Of a stretch of DNA of 35,818 nucleotides, positions 1 to 9,490 are shown piece after piece. The notes below the pieces were generated by a model. That model saw nothing but the letters and a program-made list of their open reading frames with translations, made no database searches and had not been told where the DNA came from. The DNA comes from a virus. Every line of letters starts with the position of its first letter. Position 1 is the first letter of the stretch. Location: the IMG/VR virus record IMGVR_UViG_3300047489_000122, positions 1-35,818 of that record; one strand, 5' to 3'. Both the position numbers and the translations under genes were made by a program.

Positions 1-127
1 ACGACTGTGATTTTAACCGATTAAAATAATCCATAATCTCATTTATGTTGTAAGTTGGCTGTTTGATCTGCGCTTGCGTTGGAGTTATTGCCGCGCCACC
101 GATCAAATTTTGCAGACGATTATATTG
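1..127. repeat. Left copy of 127-bp terminal direct repeat
   Basis: Identical to the last 127 bases of the window. It lies inside a coding sequence, and that reading frame continues intact across the join and stops 8 bases further on. An overlap of exactly 127 bases equals a common largest k-mer size in short-read assemblers, so it is best read as the overlap of a circular contig and not as a biological terminal repeat. Confidence 0.95.
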
Positions 128-1318
128 CGCCGCATCTTCCGGACTGATGACATTTTGTAATCCCAATTCTGGAATCGCGCCGGCCTGCACTTTGCTTTTT
201 TGTTGAAAATACGGTGTTTGTAATTCAAGTCTGCGTAACGCATTAAGATAACGCGGATCTGATTTTGCTTGTTCAACCAATTCATCGCGTGATGGGATGC
301 GAATCGTTACATCGCCTTGTACGCCGCGACCCGCGCTTTCTTGTGCAGCAATTGATTCTTGTCTAAGTTTTGAAATTACAGCATCCAACGCATTATTTTT
401 TAACTCATCTTCTTTCATTTTAATGAAAGCATCGCGAGATTGAGTCATTACGTCGGTTTTTTCTTTTAATTGCTGCTGTAATCTTTGTCTTTCTTCTTCA
501 ATTTTAGATGGCTTTTCGCCGACCCCCTCCATGTAGGCTTTTTCTTTCGCTGTAAGACCGCCTTTGATTGCGCCCGATAGCTGTTCTTTTTGTCCAGTGA
601 CAAACTCGCCAGCCTCTTTGCGGGCCTCTTCTGTAAGTTTCTTTTCAAGCGCGTCGGCTGTTGCTTGTTCTGCTGTGCGAAGTGCAATGCCTTTCGTCGC
701 AAGGTCTGCCGCGCCGCCTTTCTTTTGGAACAGCAATGCGTCCAAGCCTGCCATACCTGTGCTGTACGGCCCTGCAGCTTCTTTACGCAGCAAGCTTTCT
801 ACAGATCCACCGCGCAATGCCTGCAATGGTGTAAACTCTTTGATGTCGCCGGCCTCAAATTCCGGTACGTCGATTTTTTCTCGCGCAAAAACTTTTTGCG
901 CTGTTTCAGTTGCGCCGGCGTCACCTTCACCAAGCTTTTTTACAAGGTCTGGCGTTTCAGCTTCACCAAACTTGAACTGCGGCTGTTCGGACAGATACTT
1001 TTGTTGTCCTGTTTTATAGCCGATGCCTTCCTGTGCTACGCGCGTCGCTTCCTGTCCGGCTTCACGCAACAAGGGCTGTTCTGCAAGGCGTGTAATGCCG
1101 CCGATGTCTGCGCCTTTCAGTTGTCGACCGAACGCGGCCCCAGGGGCTTGACCTGATTTCGTAAATTCAGACGCCGCCTGACCGGCCTTTGGACCTGCAG
1201 CAACGCTTCCGACAGGTGCCTCAGTGCCAACGCGCTTTGAAGGTGTAGCCTCAGGTGCGATCATGCCCATAAGGCGTCCGTATTGTTCTTCTGATTTTGG
1301 TTTGCCAAGGAATGCCAT
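1..1318 (-). CDS. Probable internal/ejection virion protein (crosses the circle seam)
   Basis: No family is recognised with certainty. The frame is open from an ATG at 1318 to the window edge and, continued on the circle, ends with TGA at 35684-35686, giving 441 residues. The start is preceded by GAGGTGA, the Shine-Dalgarno type seen before neighbouring late genes. The protein is rich in Ala, Gly, Gln, Glu and Lys, with a charged helical stretch around residues 235-330 (KAYMEGVGEKPSKIEEER...). It has no signal peptide. It lies directly after the portal gene and just before three other large helical virion genes, where podoviruses keep internal (ejection) proteins, so a virion role is inferred from composition and place. 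The last third is more AT-rich than the first part. Confidence 0.6.
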   Translation of the reverse strand, partial: MAFLGKPKSEEQYGRLMGMIAPEATPSKRVGTEAPVGSVAAGPKAGQAASEFTKSGQAPGAAFGRQLKGADIGGITRLAEQPLLREAGQEATRVAQEGIGYKTGQQKYLSEQPQFKFGEAETPDLVKKLGEGDAGATETAQKVFAREKIDVPEFEAGDIKEFTPLQALRGGSVESLLRKEAAGPYSTGMAGLDALLFQKKGGAADLATKGIALRTAEQATADALEKKLTEEARKEAGEFVTGQKEQLSGAIKGGLTAKEKAYMEGVGEKPSKIEEERQRLQQQLKEKTDVMTQSRDAFIKMKEDELKNNALDAVISKLRQESIAAQESAGRGVQGDVTIRIPSRDELVEQAKSDPRYLNALRRLELQTPYFQQKSKVQAGAIPELGLQNVISPEDAAQYNRLQNLIGGAAITPTQAQIKQPTYNINEIMDYFNRLKSQS

Positions 1319-1326
1319 AGTTCACC

Positions 1327-3306
1327 TCAAAGCATTGGCGCGGCTTCTTCAGCCGGTGCCGAAGGTTTTGCCGCTGATTCTGTTAGTTCTGTTGCCGTCT
1401 GACCGGGGAGTTCTGCAGGTTGGCCGGATGCGCCTGCGGGTTGCTGTGGCATCTGTTCGCCACGGAGTATGGCTTTCAGCATCGGATCGAGTTGCTGTTC
1501 CATAGTAATACGTTCCTGCATCAATGCTATAACAGCCTGTGTAATTTCTGACTGCGTTCTGACGTAAGGATTGTACAGCAGTTTCTTATAAGCGTTGATG
1601 AACATTGGATGATTGTCGGTCATCATGGGTGCAACTGGTCTGCCTTCGAGGATTGCATCAATTTCACCCTGCACCGCCATGTTTTCCGACAGGTCATCGT
1701 CAAACAGCGTGTCCACTGGCGCACCTTCAATGAGGTTGAGGTACTGCTGTGGCTTCTTAACAAGGCCAGCCTGCAAAAGGCTGTCACCAAACTGCAGACG
1801 GCCTGCGACTGTGTTCATTAAAGGCGATTGAGTGCGGATCTTAATCTGGCGCAAGCTTTTGAGGTCTTCTGACTTAAATTGCTTCACATAGCTGACGGAA
1901 CCCTCACCAGTGATGTCCAGAATCTGTTCCTCGGAAGCGAATAGCTTGTAGTTCTGGATAGCAATGTTGACGAGTTCTTCTGCCCATATGGTGATGGACT
2001 TGGATGCGCTGTTGAGAAACTCCATTGCATTCGCTGCGAGTGTGGCCGCCATGGCACCGGAGGTTACGTTTGCCGGAGGTTGTCCGCGCAAAGTTTCCGT
2101 AATCATCGACACGTTTGACATGTACTGGCTGCAGATGTTCAGAAAATTAAACACTTCTGGTGGTGTGCTTGTTAGCTGCAAAGGTTCAGGCTTGCCGCCG
2201 CCTTCCGCGTTTGCAGGCGTGTAGCTAATGAACGAAAGTCCTTTGATGTCGTTTACGCTGATGTCTGCACCTTTTGGCACCAGAACGCTTTGAACTGCAG
2301 TAGCCTGTTGGTTGGTGGCGATTGCGCTGAAGGAATGGTCAAGCAATTCCTGCGCAGGCAACAAGTTGGACAGCATCGGATAGCCGAGGCCAGTGCCAAG
2401 AATGTTCTCAAACTTTAAAAACCTGCCGGGGATTTGTCCGTAGGGATTCTCACCGTCTTCAAAGACACAAGTTCCGCTGGCGTAGATGGTCATACGGCCT
2501 TGTGGCAGTGCAGGCGTTGGCCTGTGGTAAAACTCATACACATAGATCATGTCTGACGATTCGTAGCGCGACAGGAAGTTAAGGTTAGGCAAAGTTTGCC
2601 GCACCTCTTTGACTGATGGAATGCTGCGTACTTGGTCTGCAAGTTCAGGATAGCGCGCGGCGTAAGTCCAACGGTTACGAACGCGCTTAATTACAACCCA
2701 ATCAATGTTTTTCTCGTTTTCGATGGACCAGTCAAACACGATGTCATGCGGATCGTGGATGTCCATTTCCAACGCGCCTTGGTACTGCAGACCGTCGCCT
2801 TCAGGCCGTACGCCAATAGGCTGTCCACCAGATTGATTCCAGCAGACTGACCCGAACACATGGCCAAGTACGGACACACGTTCCGCCGCGCTTTCCGACA
2901 GCTTGTCCATGCCTTGCTTTTGCCAAAGGTCATTGGCGAGTGCTTTACCTATCTTAGCTGTTTGCAGTGGGTTTGCGTCGTCGATGTCTGTGAGGGCTTC
3001 CCAATTATAGCGTTGCTTGGTGATGACTGATACAAACTGCCTGATAAGAGTGCGGGCCTGTGGGACAACCATCCTGACAAGTTCGCCTTGTTCACCGCTG
3101 AATCCCAAGCTTGTCAGCCATGAGTCAGGGTTGATGACAGGGCTGTAGTAAGCTGACATGTTGCGCCAGTAGGCTGCAAGGATGGAAGTGAACACCGAAC
3201 TTGCGGAAGTGTTGGAACCCCACATTTGCACATGATCGTCCAAGTGCCCGATCACTCTGTCCGTTTCGTCTGTTGCCCAATAGCGGTCGGATTTGATGTT
3301 GATCAT
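1327..3306 (-). CDS. Portal protein (head-tail connector)
   Basis: Predicted 659-residue portal, the dodecameric ring at the capsid vertex through which DNA is packaged and ejected. The length fits podovirus portals. Recognisable features are an N-terminal helical region with aromatic repeats (ILAAYWRNMSAYYSP), a central wing/stem region around residues 180-400 (DPHDIVFDWS, YVYEFYHRP, GRFLKFENILGTGLGYPMLSN), and a long helical C-terminus ending in a Pro/Ala/Gln-rich tail (from about residue 615), as is usual for a barrel-forming portal. The ATG overlaps the stop of the nozzle-like gene (ATGA, 3303-3306), indicating coupled translation. Large terminase, scaffold and capsid genes lie upstream in the same late block. 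The family assignment is by pattern and context. Confidence 0.82.
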   Translation of the reverse strand: MINIKSDRYWATDETDRVIGHLDDHVQMWGSNTSASSVFTSILAAYWRNMSAYYSPVINPDSWLTSLGFSGEQGELVRMVVPQARTLIRQFVSVITKQRYNWEALTDIDDANPLQTAKIGKALANDLWQKQGMDKLSESAAERVSVLGHVFGSVCWNQSGGQPIGVRPEGDGLQYQGALEMDIHDPHDIVFDWSIENEKNIDWVVIKRVRNRWTYAARYPELADQVRSIPSVKEVRQTLPNLNFLSRYESSDMIYVYEFYHRPTPALPQGRMTIYASGTCVFEDGENPYGQIPGRFLKFENILGTGLGYPMLSNLLPAQELLDHSFSAIATNQQATAVQSVLVPKGADISVNDIKGLSFISYTPANAEGGGKPEPLQLTSTPPEVFNFLNICSQYMSNVSMITETLRGQPPANVTSGAMAATLAANAMEFLNSASKSITIWAEELVNIAIQNYKLFASEEQILDITGEGSVSYVKQFKSEDLKSLRQIKIRTQSPLMNTVAGRLQFGDSLLQAGLVKKPQQYLNLIEGAPVDTLFDDDLSENMAVQGEIDAILEGRPVAPMMTDNHPMFINAYKKLLYNPYVRTQSEITQAVIALMQERITMEQQLDPMLKAILRGEQMPQQPAGASGQPAELPGQTATELTESAAKPSAPAEEAAPML

Positions 3307-6300
3307 CGGCTGACCCTTTGCGTGACTGGTTTTGAGAAGAGACTGATTGCTTGTAGTTCTAATGGTTCACCGGCGACCTTGTGGTCAAGGATGGGCTGAA
3401 TAAAGGTGCCTATGAATACTTCACGAGGAACGTAGGTTCGCAAGATAACCGCAGGCTGTGTCGTGTAGACCCGTTGAATAGATGCCTCGCCACCCCAAGG
3501 GAAGTTGCCCCATTCCAACTCGCCCCACCCGCCGAAGCTTGGCGCGTCGCCGGCTGTCCCCACCTTATAATTCCATTGCTGCTTTGTTGATGACGTTACA
3601 CTATCTGAAGAGAAGTCTAGAGAAATATTGCTACAACTTTGAAAATTCCTAAATGAACATTGAAACTCAGAGAATTGCTTCAACATGCCGCTTTGACCCA
3701 TGACCAACGGGCTAAACTTTACCAACGTCCTGTAAGCCTGATTTACGAACGCAAGGCTAGAAGATGTTGCTTTGTATGCGCTTTGTAACGTCGCGATGTA
3801 TGCCTGTGTTGAGTATTTGATGACCGATTCTATTTTGTAAAGTCGACCCTCACACACAATCGCATCGCCGGCACTTGGGGTAAACAGACCAACGGAATCA
3901 ATTGTTACCATAAGGTTAGATTGTTTTTTATCCGTGACCACCACCTGATCAGTTGTCGAACCCGTAGCCGCATTTGTCGCAAGCACCGAAAACGTCGTCG
4001 CGTTGATAAACGTGACTGATCTGTAGCCAAGTAGGTCTGTTGGGCTAGTAAAGCTTGCTGCAATTCCTGCACTGAGTTCCTCTATTGTGATGGCATCGCC
4101 TGTAATTAGGCCGTGTGGTTGCGCTGTCACAATAGTAACTGTCTGATTACCGTTTGCCACTGTTGCCGTCAGACTTGCCTCGCTGATGTATGGCGCAACA
4201 TACAGGTCACCGTTTGCACCTGCGACAGCCAAACTGCTGGCAGTGAACGTAAACTCTGTGTCTGATACGATTGAAACGGTACGCAGGCCAACCAAGTCCC
4301 CCGCCCCACCGGCAAACGCAGCGGTTAGAGTGCTTGACGGCCTGCTTACTGTTATTAATTGCCCCTGCAACAATCCATGATTGACAAGTGTCGTCATCGT
4401 AACAACATCTGATCCGATGTTAGCCAACACACTGCCGATCATCGCTTTTACAACTGGCGCGCAGTATTCTTGCCCTGAATAGTCAATCAGATTCTGTTCT
4501 TTGCGTTCTTTGACGATCTTGTTCTGCGCAAGCGTAGGAATAAAATACAACTTGTCATCTGAGGGCCGCAGCAAACCATTGAAAAACACCTTGTTCGCGC
4601 CGGTCCAGCTTGTCCACGCTTCTGTCAGGTAGTTGTAGCAGTAGGTCACGTCTGCCACCGCCGACAGTGTATTAGGCCGTTTAGCTGACAATAAATAAAG
4701 GCGTTCTGATTCGTAACCAACGGCTGACGTGTTGTTTTCCAAGTCTTGGCCGAGAATGGCGGTCAAAAGAGGTTCAATGATACGCGAAACGATGCGTACA
4801 GCACTGTCCGTAATCTGCACTACGCCTTGATTGCTAAGGCAGTACACGGAGTTGTTTAGAACAGCCACTGAATCCGTTGCCTTTACAAAAACCGTATTGT
4901 CCAACGCTGTAACGGTGAAGTTCGATGCGCTGTCACCGTTGAGGCGATAGATACCGTCGTCTTTTAGAATGATCAGCGAGTCGCGGAGTGCTGCAACACG
5001 CAGAATGGGCGATGCACGGCTTCCCACGTCGCGAATATTGAACAGCGGCACCGCTTCAGGTTCATTTATCTTTGAAATGTATAATCTGTTAGGCCCGATG
5101 TCGGATTCTGACTGCAATGACGTGCCAGACGCAGGAATTATCGGTTCAAACGCCTGTCCGAGTGCCGATGCCGCGTTGGTGGTAAGGCTGAATGCTGCTT
5201 GATCAAGGTTTTTGGCTAGCAGAGTGATAGCACCTGGCGGTTGAGTCACTTCAGACGTGTACTGTGCATAGACAATTGACGTTGCGTTGCGGTTGAACGC
5301 CTTTATTAAATAGCTGGCAGTGTAATAAATGGCCTGCGAAACGGTTACAATTGGGCTTGCTGTCGTTATCACGCGTTTGACGATGCGCTGTCCTGTCGAC
5401 GTGCGTGTTCCTTCAAAAGTTATGCTGCCTGTAGCACCGGATGCCACAGTGAACGTAAACTGATTGGCTGTTGTGACCGTAATTTGGTACTCGCCGGCAG
5501 GAATACCGCCGACAGCGGACAAAATTCTGATGTAATCGTTGTTTTGAAAGCCATGCGCGGTGCGGTTTACAGTTGCCGTTGTGGTTACGACCGTCACTGC
5601 GTTTGTTACGGTTTCATTTCCGACAGGTGCGTTCGTCGCGTCACCGTAGAACCTATACGTTTCCGTCGTCACGCCGTCTGTCAAGCTTAAAGTGTTACCG
5701 TTGGCGATCAAACTCGGATCAACTGTCGTCAAACTCAGCAAGTGATACTGCACTGTATTGGCATAAAACGCATAACCTTTAAACACAGCAATATCTTCGG
5801 CACGAGGCGGCCTTGAGTTTGCCTGCAGGATGCCTTCCTGATTGCTGTTTGTGTACAGAAACGGCTGTCCGGCAAGCAAAAGGTCTGGCAAGTCGTCTGT
5901 GTAGGTCAAAAAGCCGTTGGAAACGTCTGTTGAGGTCAAGTTCTGTTCTGCGACAAGGCGAAAGTCGTCGAACGGTTCGCTTGTAGCACTGACAGACCCA
6001 GACGTTCTGTAGACTTGGTACAGATATTCCGTTGATGCGACCTCGTTCGGAATGCTGGCCGTGATGGTAGCTGTTGGGTTGTAACTATATTCGATCGTCG
6101 CGAGGAACGGACTAGGCGTTGTTCCTGCTGGAACTGTGTAAGCAAAGGTAAACGATACGCCAGGGATGACCGTCACTGTCGCAAACTGACTATTCGGTGC
6201 TACCGTAATGACTGGCGTTGTGACCGTTACAGGCGTGTATTGCACAATCGTGACAAATTCACCTGCCGTTGTGAACGGATGGCCGCTATCCACGACCGTC

Positions 6301-7376
6301 ATGGTGGCCGTTGTGCCCACAATCGTAACACTCATAGAGGCCGATATGCGGGTGCTGTTGTAAAGTATTGCCTGCTGTGATGGTGCGCCAATAACAAGGT
6401 TGCCTTGTGCGTCTTTCCGGCCAAATACGATGCGGTATGCCGTCTGTGAATTGGCTTTGATCGGGCCTGCTGCGCCTGTGGGTGCAACCTGAACGTCGAG
6501 TCCTGATGGCATACCCGCCTCAAGTGCAGGCAAGTCTTCGCGTTCCAGCTTGTACACGCCATTGTCTGTCGTGAAGTAGCTGTTTCCCTGTGCCGCAAAC
6601 TGCCGCGACACGCCTATGCCGTTAGCCGTTACGTCAATCGCAGGGCTAGGCACAACAGTATAGTAAAGGTAGCTTGCTGCAGCGATAGTTGATGACAACA
6701 CGGACGCATTTGCAGGGTTTGTTGCTACGATTCTGAATGCGTCTTTTGCCTCATAGTTCACCGCGCCCGTCGATGTTGACGCTGTGGCGATTGTGAACTG
6801 GTCATCGGTGATTCTTGTAATTGCGTAGGTGCCGGCTGTAATTCCGCGACTGTTAGTGCCGATTGTGATCGTGTTGCCGGTAATCATTCCGTGTTCGGTT
6901 AAGTCAATCGTCGTCGTCGCGCCTGATGCGGTGACTGTAGCTGCGAAAATGGTCTGAACCTGACGGACGCCGTAGAGGTCGGCTGTCAGATGGTCAAACG
7001 CCTGCGCCACAGCGTCTGATGTTGGAATGCTAAATTGTGAAACGTAGTCATTGTTGCGTATGCCGTGTGCGTTGCGCCTTACGCCGACGTTCGTGCTGTT
7101 TAGGTAGCATTGAATCGTTGCAAAAACCGGTGCGGTGATGACGCGGTACAGTGTGTCTTGCGAAATAGCGAACAAGCTTGTTCCATATTCCCACGTTCTG
7201 TTAAGACTTTGTGTGTTAACAAACTGTGCAAGTAGGTTCTCACCACGGCATTTGTTGATGATGTAGTCTTGGTTGATAATTGCATTCTCTGCACGTTCCA
7301 GCCTTCCAGCCGGCACGGTCAAACTGTTGGGCTGTATTGCAAGGCCCGTAAACTTCTCAATCGTGTTTTGCTTCAT
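3303..7376 (-). CDS. Large beta-rich tail nozzle/hub-like protein
   Basis: A 1357-residue protein, the largest here. Blade-like stretches recur (SLFAISQDTLYRV near 67-80, SYFTTDNGVYKLE 266-278, DSLIILKDDGIYRL 799-812, NSVYCLSNQGVVQI 842-855, ERLYLLSAKRP 891-901, DKLYFIPTL 941-949). This pattern fits the beta-propeller platform of short-tailed phage nozzle proteins (T7 gp12-like role): it would extend the tail below the adaptor and bind fibres. Inserted into this core are at least four HG-containing modules, near residues 157-200, 603-645, 995-1047 and 1085-1134, each with an HG(L/M/F)-type turn and ending in a short FT(I/V/F)-type strand. It lies between adaptor and portal, with 4-base overlaps on both sides. 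The function is inferred from fold pattern and position. Confidence 0.6.
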   Translation of the reverse strand: MKQNTIEKFTGLAIQPNSLTVPAGRLERAENAIINQDYIINKCRGENLLAQFVNTQSLNRTWEYGTSLFAISQDTLYRVITAPVFATIQCYLNSTNVGVRRNAHGIRNNDYVSQFSIPTSDAVAQAFDHLTADLYGVRQVQTIFAATVTASGATTTIDLTEHGMITGNTITIGTNSRGITAGTYAITRITDDQFTIATASTSTGAVNYEAKDAFRIVATNPANASVLSSTIAAASYLYYTVVPSPAIDVTANGIGVSRQFAAQGNSYFTTDNGVYKLEREDLPALEAGMPSGLDVQVAPTGAAGPIKANSQTAYRIVFGRKDAQGNLVIGAPSQQAILYNSTRISASMSVTIVGTTATMTVVDSGHPFTTAGEFVTIVQYTPVTVTTPVITVAPNSQFATVTVIPGVSFTFAYTVPAGTTPSPFLATIEYSYNPTATITASIPNEVASTEYLYQVYRTSGSVSATSEPFDDFRLVAEQNLTSTDVSNGFLTYTDDLPDLLLAGQPFLYTNSNQEGILQANSRPPRAEDIAVFKGYAFYANTVQYHLLSLTTVDPSLIANGNTLSLTDGVTTETYRFYGDATNAPVGNETVTNAVTVVTTTATVNRTAHGFQNNDYIRILSAVGGIPAGEYQITVTTANQFTFTVASGATGSITFEGTRTSTGQRIVKRVITTASPIVTVSQAIYYTASYLIKAFNRNATSIVYAQYTSEVTQPPGAITLLAKNLDQAAFSLTTNAASALGQAFEPIIPASGTSLQSESDIGPNRLYISKINEPEAVPLFNIRDVGSRASPILRVAALRDSLIILKDDGIYRLNGDSASNFTVTALDNTVFVKATDSVAVLNNSVYCLSNQGVVQITDSAVRIVSRIIEPLLTAILGQDLENNTSAVGYESERLYLLSAKRPNTLSAVADVTYCYNYLTEAWTSWTGANKVFFNGLLRPSDDKLYFIPTLAQNKIVKERKEQNLIDYSGQEYCAPVVKAMIGSVLANIGSDVVTMTTLVNHGLLQGQLITVSRPSSTLTAAFAGGAGDLVGLRTVSIVSDTEFTFTASSLAVAGANGDLYVAPYISEASLTATVANGNQTVTIVTAQPHGLITGDAITIEELSAGIAASFTSPTDLLGYRSVTFINATTFSVLATNAATGSTTDQVVVTDKKQSNLMVTIDSVGLFTPSAGDAIVCEGRLYKIESVIKYSTQAYIATLQSAYKATSSSLAFVNQAYRTLVKFSPLVMGQSGMLKQFSEFQCSFRNFQSCSNISLDFSSDSVTSSTKQQWNYKVGTAGDAPSFGGWGELEWGNFPWGGEASIQRVYTTQPAVILRTYVPREVFIGTFIQPILDHKVAGEPLELQAISLFSKPVTQRVSR

Positions 7377-8308
7377 GGCACACTCACTGATGGGAATCGG
7401 CGTACCGTCACACGTCCGCGAAGCAATCCGTCACGTTGGATGACCTTCGGCACTGAACCTTCAACGCGCGGCGACAAAATTTCACGGCAATATCTGATTT
7501 TCTGCTGCAGCTTTTCTTCTGCAATCTTCATTTGGTCTGGAATCGACAACGCCTCAAGCACACGGACTGCGGTTGCATGGACAAGTACGGTAGCCGCTTC
7601 GTCGGGCATCTGGATCAAGCTAGTTTCGAGTGCTGTACTTACCACGTCGCCAGCTTCCAAGCCGGACAGTGCTGTACCTGAAAAGCCACTGACAGTGAGA
7701 ACAAGGCCAGTAATGTTGGTAATGGTTAAGTCTTTGTAATGCAGAGGATGCGCAGGGCGCACGTCTGTCACGTCAATCTTGCTACCGATTGTCAAATTGC
7801 TAGGCACCTTGCTGACCGTGATGGTGTTTGTGCCAAACGACGTGATAGCTGCAGTGCGGCTGTTCAGCACAAGGTCTGAAGGCTTGCGCAGCGTGTACAG
7901 GATAACCGTTCCATTGCTTGAAGGCGTTGGAAGCAGGCGGATGCTGTCACCTTCAACCATGAATCCGTTAGGCGTTCCTTGGCCGAGGTTTGTAAACCTG
8001 TAGCTGTCTTCGATGCTGATGCGCGGCAGGTCATATACAAGGCCGCCGCCGACGTTATTGTATTGAATTTCTCTCAGTGTGCGACCAATAGCGCGTTCTG
8101 GGATGCGGAAACTAAGGTCGCCAGCGTTTACCGCAATTTCTTCACGGAAAACGAAAAACTCTTCACGCAATGCGACTATCATTGGCACTACCATTGAGGC
8201 TTGTTCCTCGTTGGCCAGTGCCAAGATGTCGGTCTGCGAGAACCGAGGTTGGTAATTTGGTACGGTGATGGCCCTGTCCACCGCCGCAAGGAATGACGTG
8301 GTGTCCAT
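7373..8308 (-). CDS. Head-tail adaptor-like protein
   Basis: A 311-residue protein that probably forms the ring joining portal and tail nozzle (the role of T7 gp11 or P22 gp4). The N-terminus is helical (TTSFLAAVDRAITVPNY, ILALANEEQASMVVPMIVALREEF), followed by a beta region (LSFRIPERAIGRTLREIQY, YRFTNLGQGTPNGFMVEGDSIRLLP) and a C-terminal helical part (DEAATVLVHATAVRVLEALSIPDQMKIAEEKLQQKI). This order is common in podovirus adaptors. The ATG at 8308 is chosen because AGGTGG lies 5 bases before it; a GTG nine bases upstream lacks a site. The stop overlaps the start of the next gene. The role rests on pattern and gene order. Confidence 0.6.
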   Translation of the reverse strand: MDTTSFLAAVDRAITVPNYQPRFSQTDILALANEEQASMVVPMIVALREEFFVFREEIAVNAGDLSFRIPERAIGRTLREIQYNNVGGGLVYDLPRISIEDSYRFTNLGQGTPNGFMVEGDSIRLLPTPSSNGTVILYTLRKPSDLVLNSRTAAITSFGTNTITVSKVPSNLTIGSKIDVTDVRPAHPLHYKDLTITNITGLVLTVSGFSGTALSGLEAGDVVSTALETSLIQMPDEAATVLVHATAVRVLEALSIPDQMKIAEEKLQQKIRYCREILSPRVEGSVPKVIQRDGLLRGRVTVRRFPSVSVP

Positions 8309-8320
8309 TGCTTCCACCTA

Positions 8321-8668
8321 TTAATATTTGGGTTTCTTCTTACCAGGCATTACTGCGATTTCGGTCACGCCAACTTTGAGGCCCTTCTTTTCAGGCATCA
8401 AAGGCTTGCCGCCACCAAAGAAAGCTTTCATTTCGTCTTTCAGACCGGACTTGCCTTCAGATTCGCCCAACGCTTCCATTTCAGCGTCTTCAGCTTTGTC
8501 TTCATCTTCGCCCATGGCCTCGCCAAGTTCCTCTACCATTTCAGGTGCAGCAGACTTGAAAGGTGTACCTTCAACGCCCGATTCCTCTTCGGAAGCTTCC
8601 ATCGCCATAAGCTGACGAAACTTGTCGAGGATCTCTTTGTAGATTTGCATTTCTGCTTGGTGTTGCAT
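8321..8668 (-). CDS. Small acidic hypothetical protein of the head-tail module
   Basis: Not recognised. It has 115 residues with an N-terminal helix (QAEMQIYKEILDKFRQLMAM), a strongly acidic middle (residues 25-70, many Glu and Asp) and a basic C-terminal end (PGKKKPKY). AGGGG precedes the start. Small acidic proteins with a basic tail occur in head modules as chaperones or minor head proteins, but nothing here fixes that role. It is co-oriented with, and 12 bases from, the adaptor gene. Confidence 0.65.
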   Translation of the reverse strand: MQHQAEMQIYKEILDKFRQLMAMEASEEESGVEGTPFKSAAPEMVEELGEAMGEDEDKAEDAEMEALGESEGKSGLKDEMKAFFGGGKPLMPEKKGLKVGVTEIAVMPGKKKPKY

Positions 8669-8680
8669 GTTCGTTTCCCC

Positions 8681-9487
8681 TTATGCCCATGCGTTTACTG
8701 GTGAAAGTTGATTTGTCAGTGCGCGGATCTCAATGACTTTTGAGACTCCCATGCGGTTTTTGAAGTTGATGCCTGCGGACGCTGCGGTTTTCCAGATATA
8801 AACCCCGGTTCCTGCGTCGGCCTCAAGCAACAGGTTACCACGATCCGACAATGCCGTAATCACGTCACCTGCAAAGTCTGTGACGCAGTAGATCTGTTGA
8901 TTACCGACAGCCACGACAAAGTGAATCGCCTTGCTGCCGATAAAGTCCGCACTACAGGACAAGCCATCTGCTACGTTCACAAACGCGATGGATTCAGGCA
9001 CCACGGCACCGCGAACAAAGCTTGCATTCGTGGCATCTGTCGAAACACGGAAAGGCTGCGCGTAGATGTCTTTAATGTCTGCAATGACTTCCCAGACGTT
9101 CCCGCTGTCAGCGTACTGAATCAACACGCCGCCGTAGTTTGTCTTGATCGTATAGCTGGCCGCGCCTTGGATGGTATCGCCGCCTGCAGCGTTGATTGTC
9201 AGGTTTGCTGACTGTGCAGTGCCTTGCTTGTCGAAGATGGCGTAGAACTGACCTTTAACGCCTGTTGGCAAGTTAATAACTGACGCGCCTGCGCCTGCAA
9301 GCAACACGCAATCTGTAGCCTGTGCCGTTGATGGTGTAACCGTAACTGTTCGCACCGATGTTTTTAGGGCCGTCGCAACTGCAGCGTTAGACAAAGCAAC
9401 GAGGTAGTCGGTTAGTGCCGACCACCCCGTTTCGCCGTCTTCCGGTATGGAGTACGCAACGCCGTTAAAGGTTACGCTGACTGACAT
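8681..9487 (-). CDS. Beta-rich structural protein (head or tail decoration/fibre type)
   Basis: A 268-residue protein. The N-terminus (VTFNGVAYSIPEDGETGWSA, then LTDYLVALSN) is a short domain commonly seen at the start of phage structural and fibre-type proteins. Residues about 57-137 form a beta module (VLLAGAGASVINLPTGVKGQ... ending in a W-x-V strand) that resembles two copies inside the protein at 28821-29507. The last 47 residues begin EADAGTGVYIWK and end NAWA, and align without gaps to the last 47 residues of the fibre at 29518-30888. I infer a virion surface or fibre-linked protein; the exact site is unknown. Confidence 0.6.
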   Translation of the reverse strand: MSVSVTFNGVAYSIPEDGETGWSALTDYLVALSNAAVATALKTSVRTVTVTPSTAQATDCVLLAGAGASVINLPTGVKGQFYAIFDKQGTAQSANLTINAAGGDTIQGAASYTIKTNYGGVLIQYADSGNVWEVIADIKDIYAQPFRVSTDATNASFVRGAVVPESIAFVNVADGLSCSADFIGSKAIHFVVAVGNQQIYCVTDFAGDVITALSDRGNLLLEADAGTGVYIWKTAASAGINFKNRMGVSKVIEIRALTNQLSPVNAWA

Positions 9488-9490
9488 ACC

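Noticed and set aside
1-127. 127-base repeat as a true direct terminal repeat of the virion DNA
   Set aside because: It lies within a coding sequence, its length matches an assembler k-mer, and the frame continues exactly across the join.
564-1156. Long plus-strand reading frames (151 and 188 residues) opposite the seam-crossing gene
   Set aside because: They are antisense shadows: Cys/Phe- or Ser/Pro-rich, without ribosome sites, and the minus frame has consistent protein-like composition.
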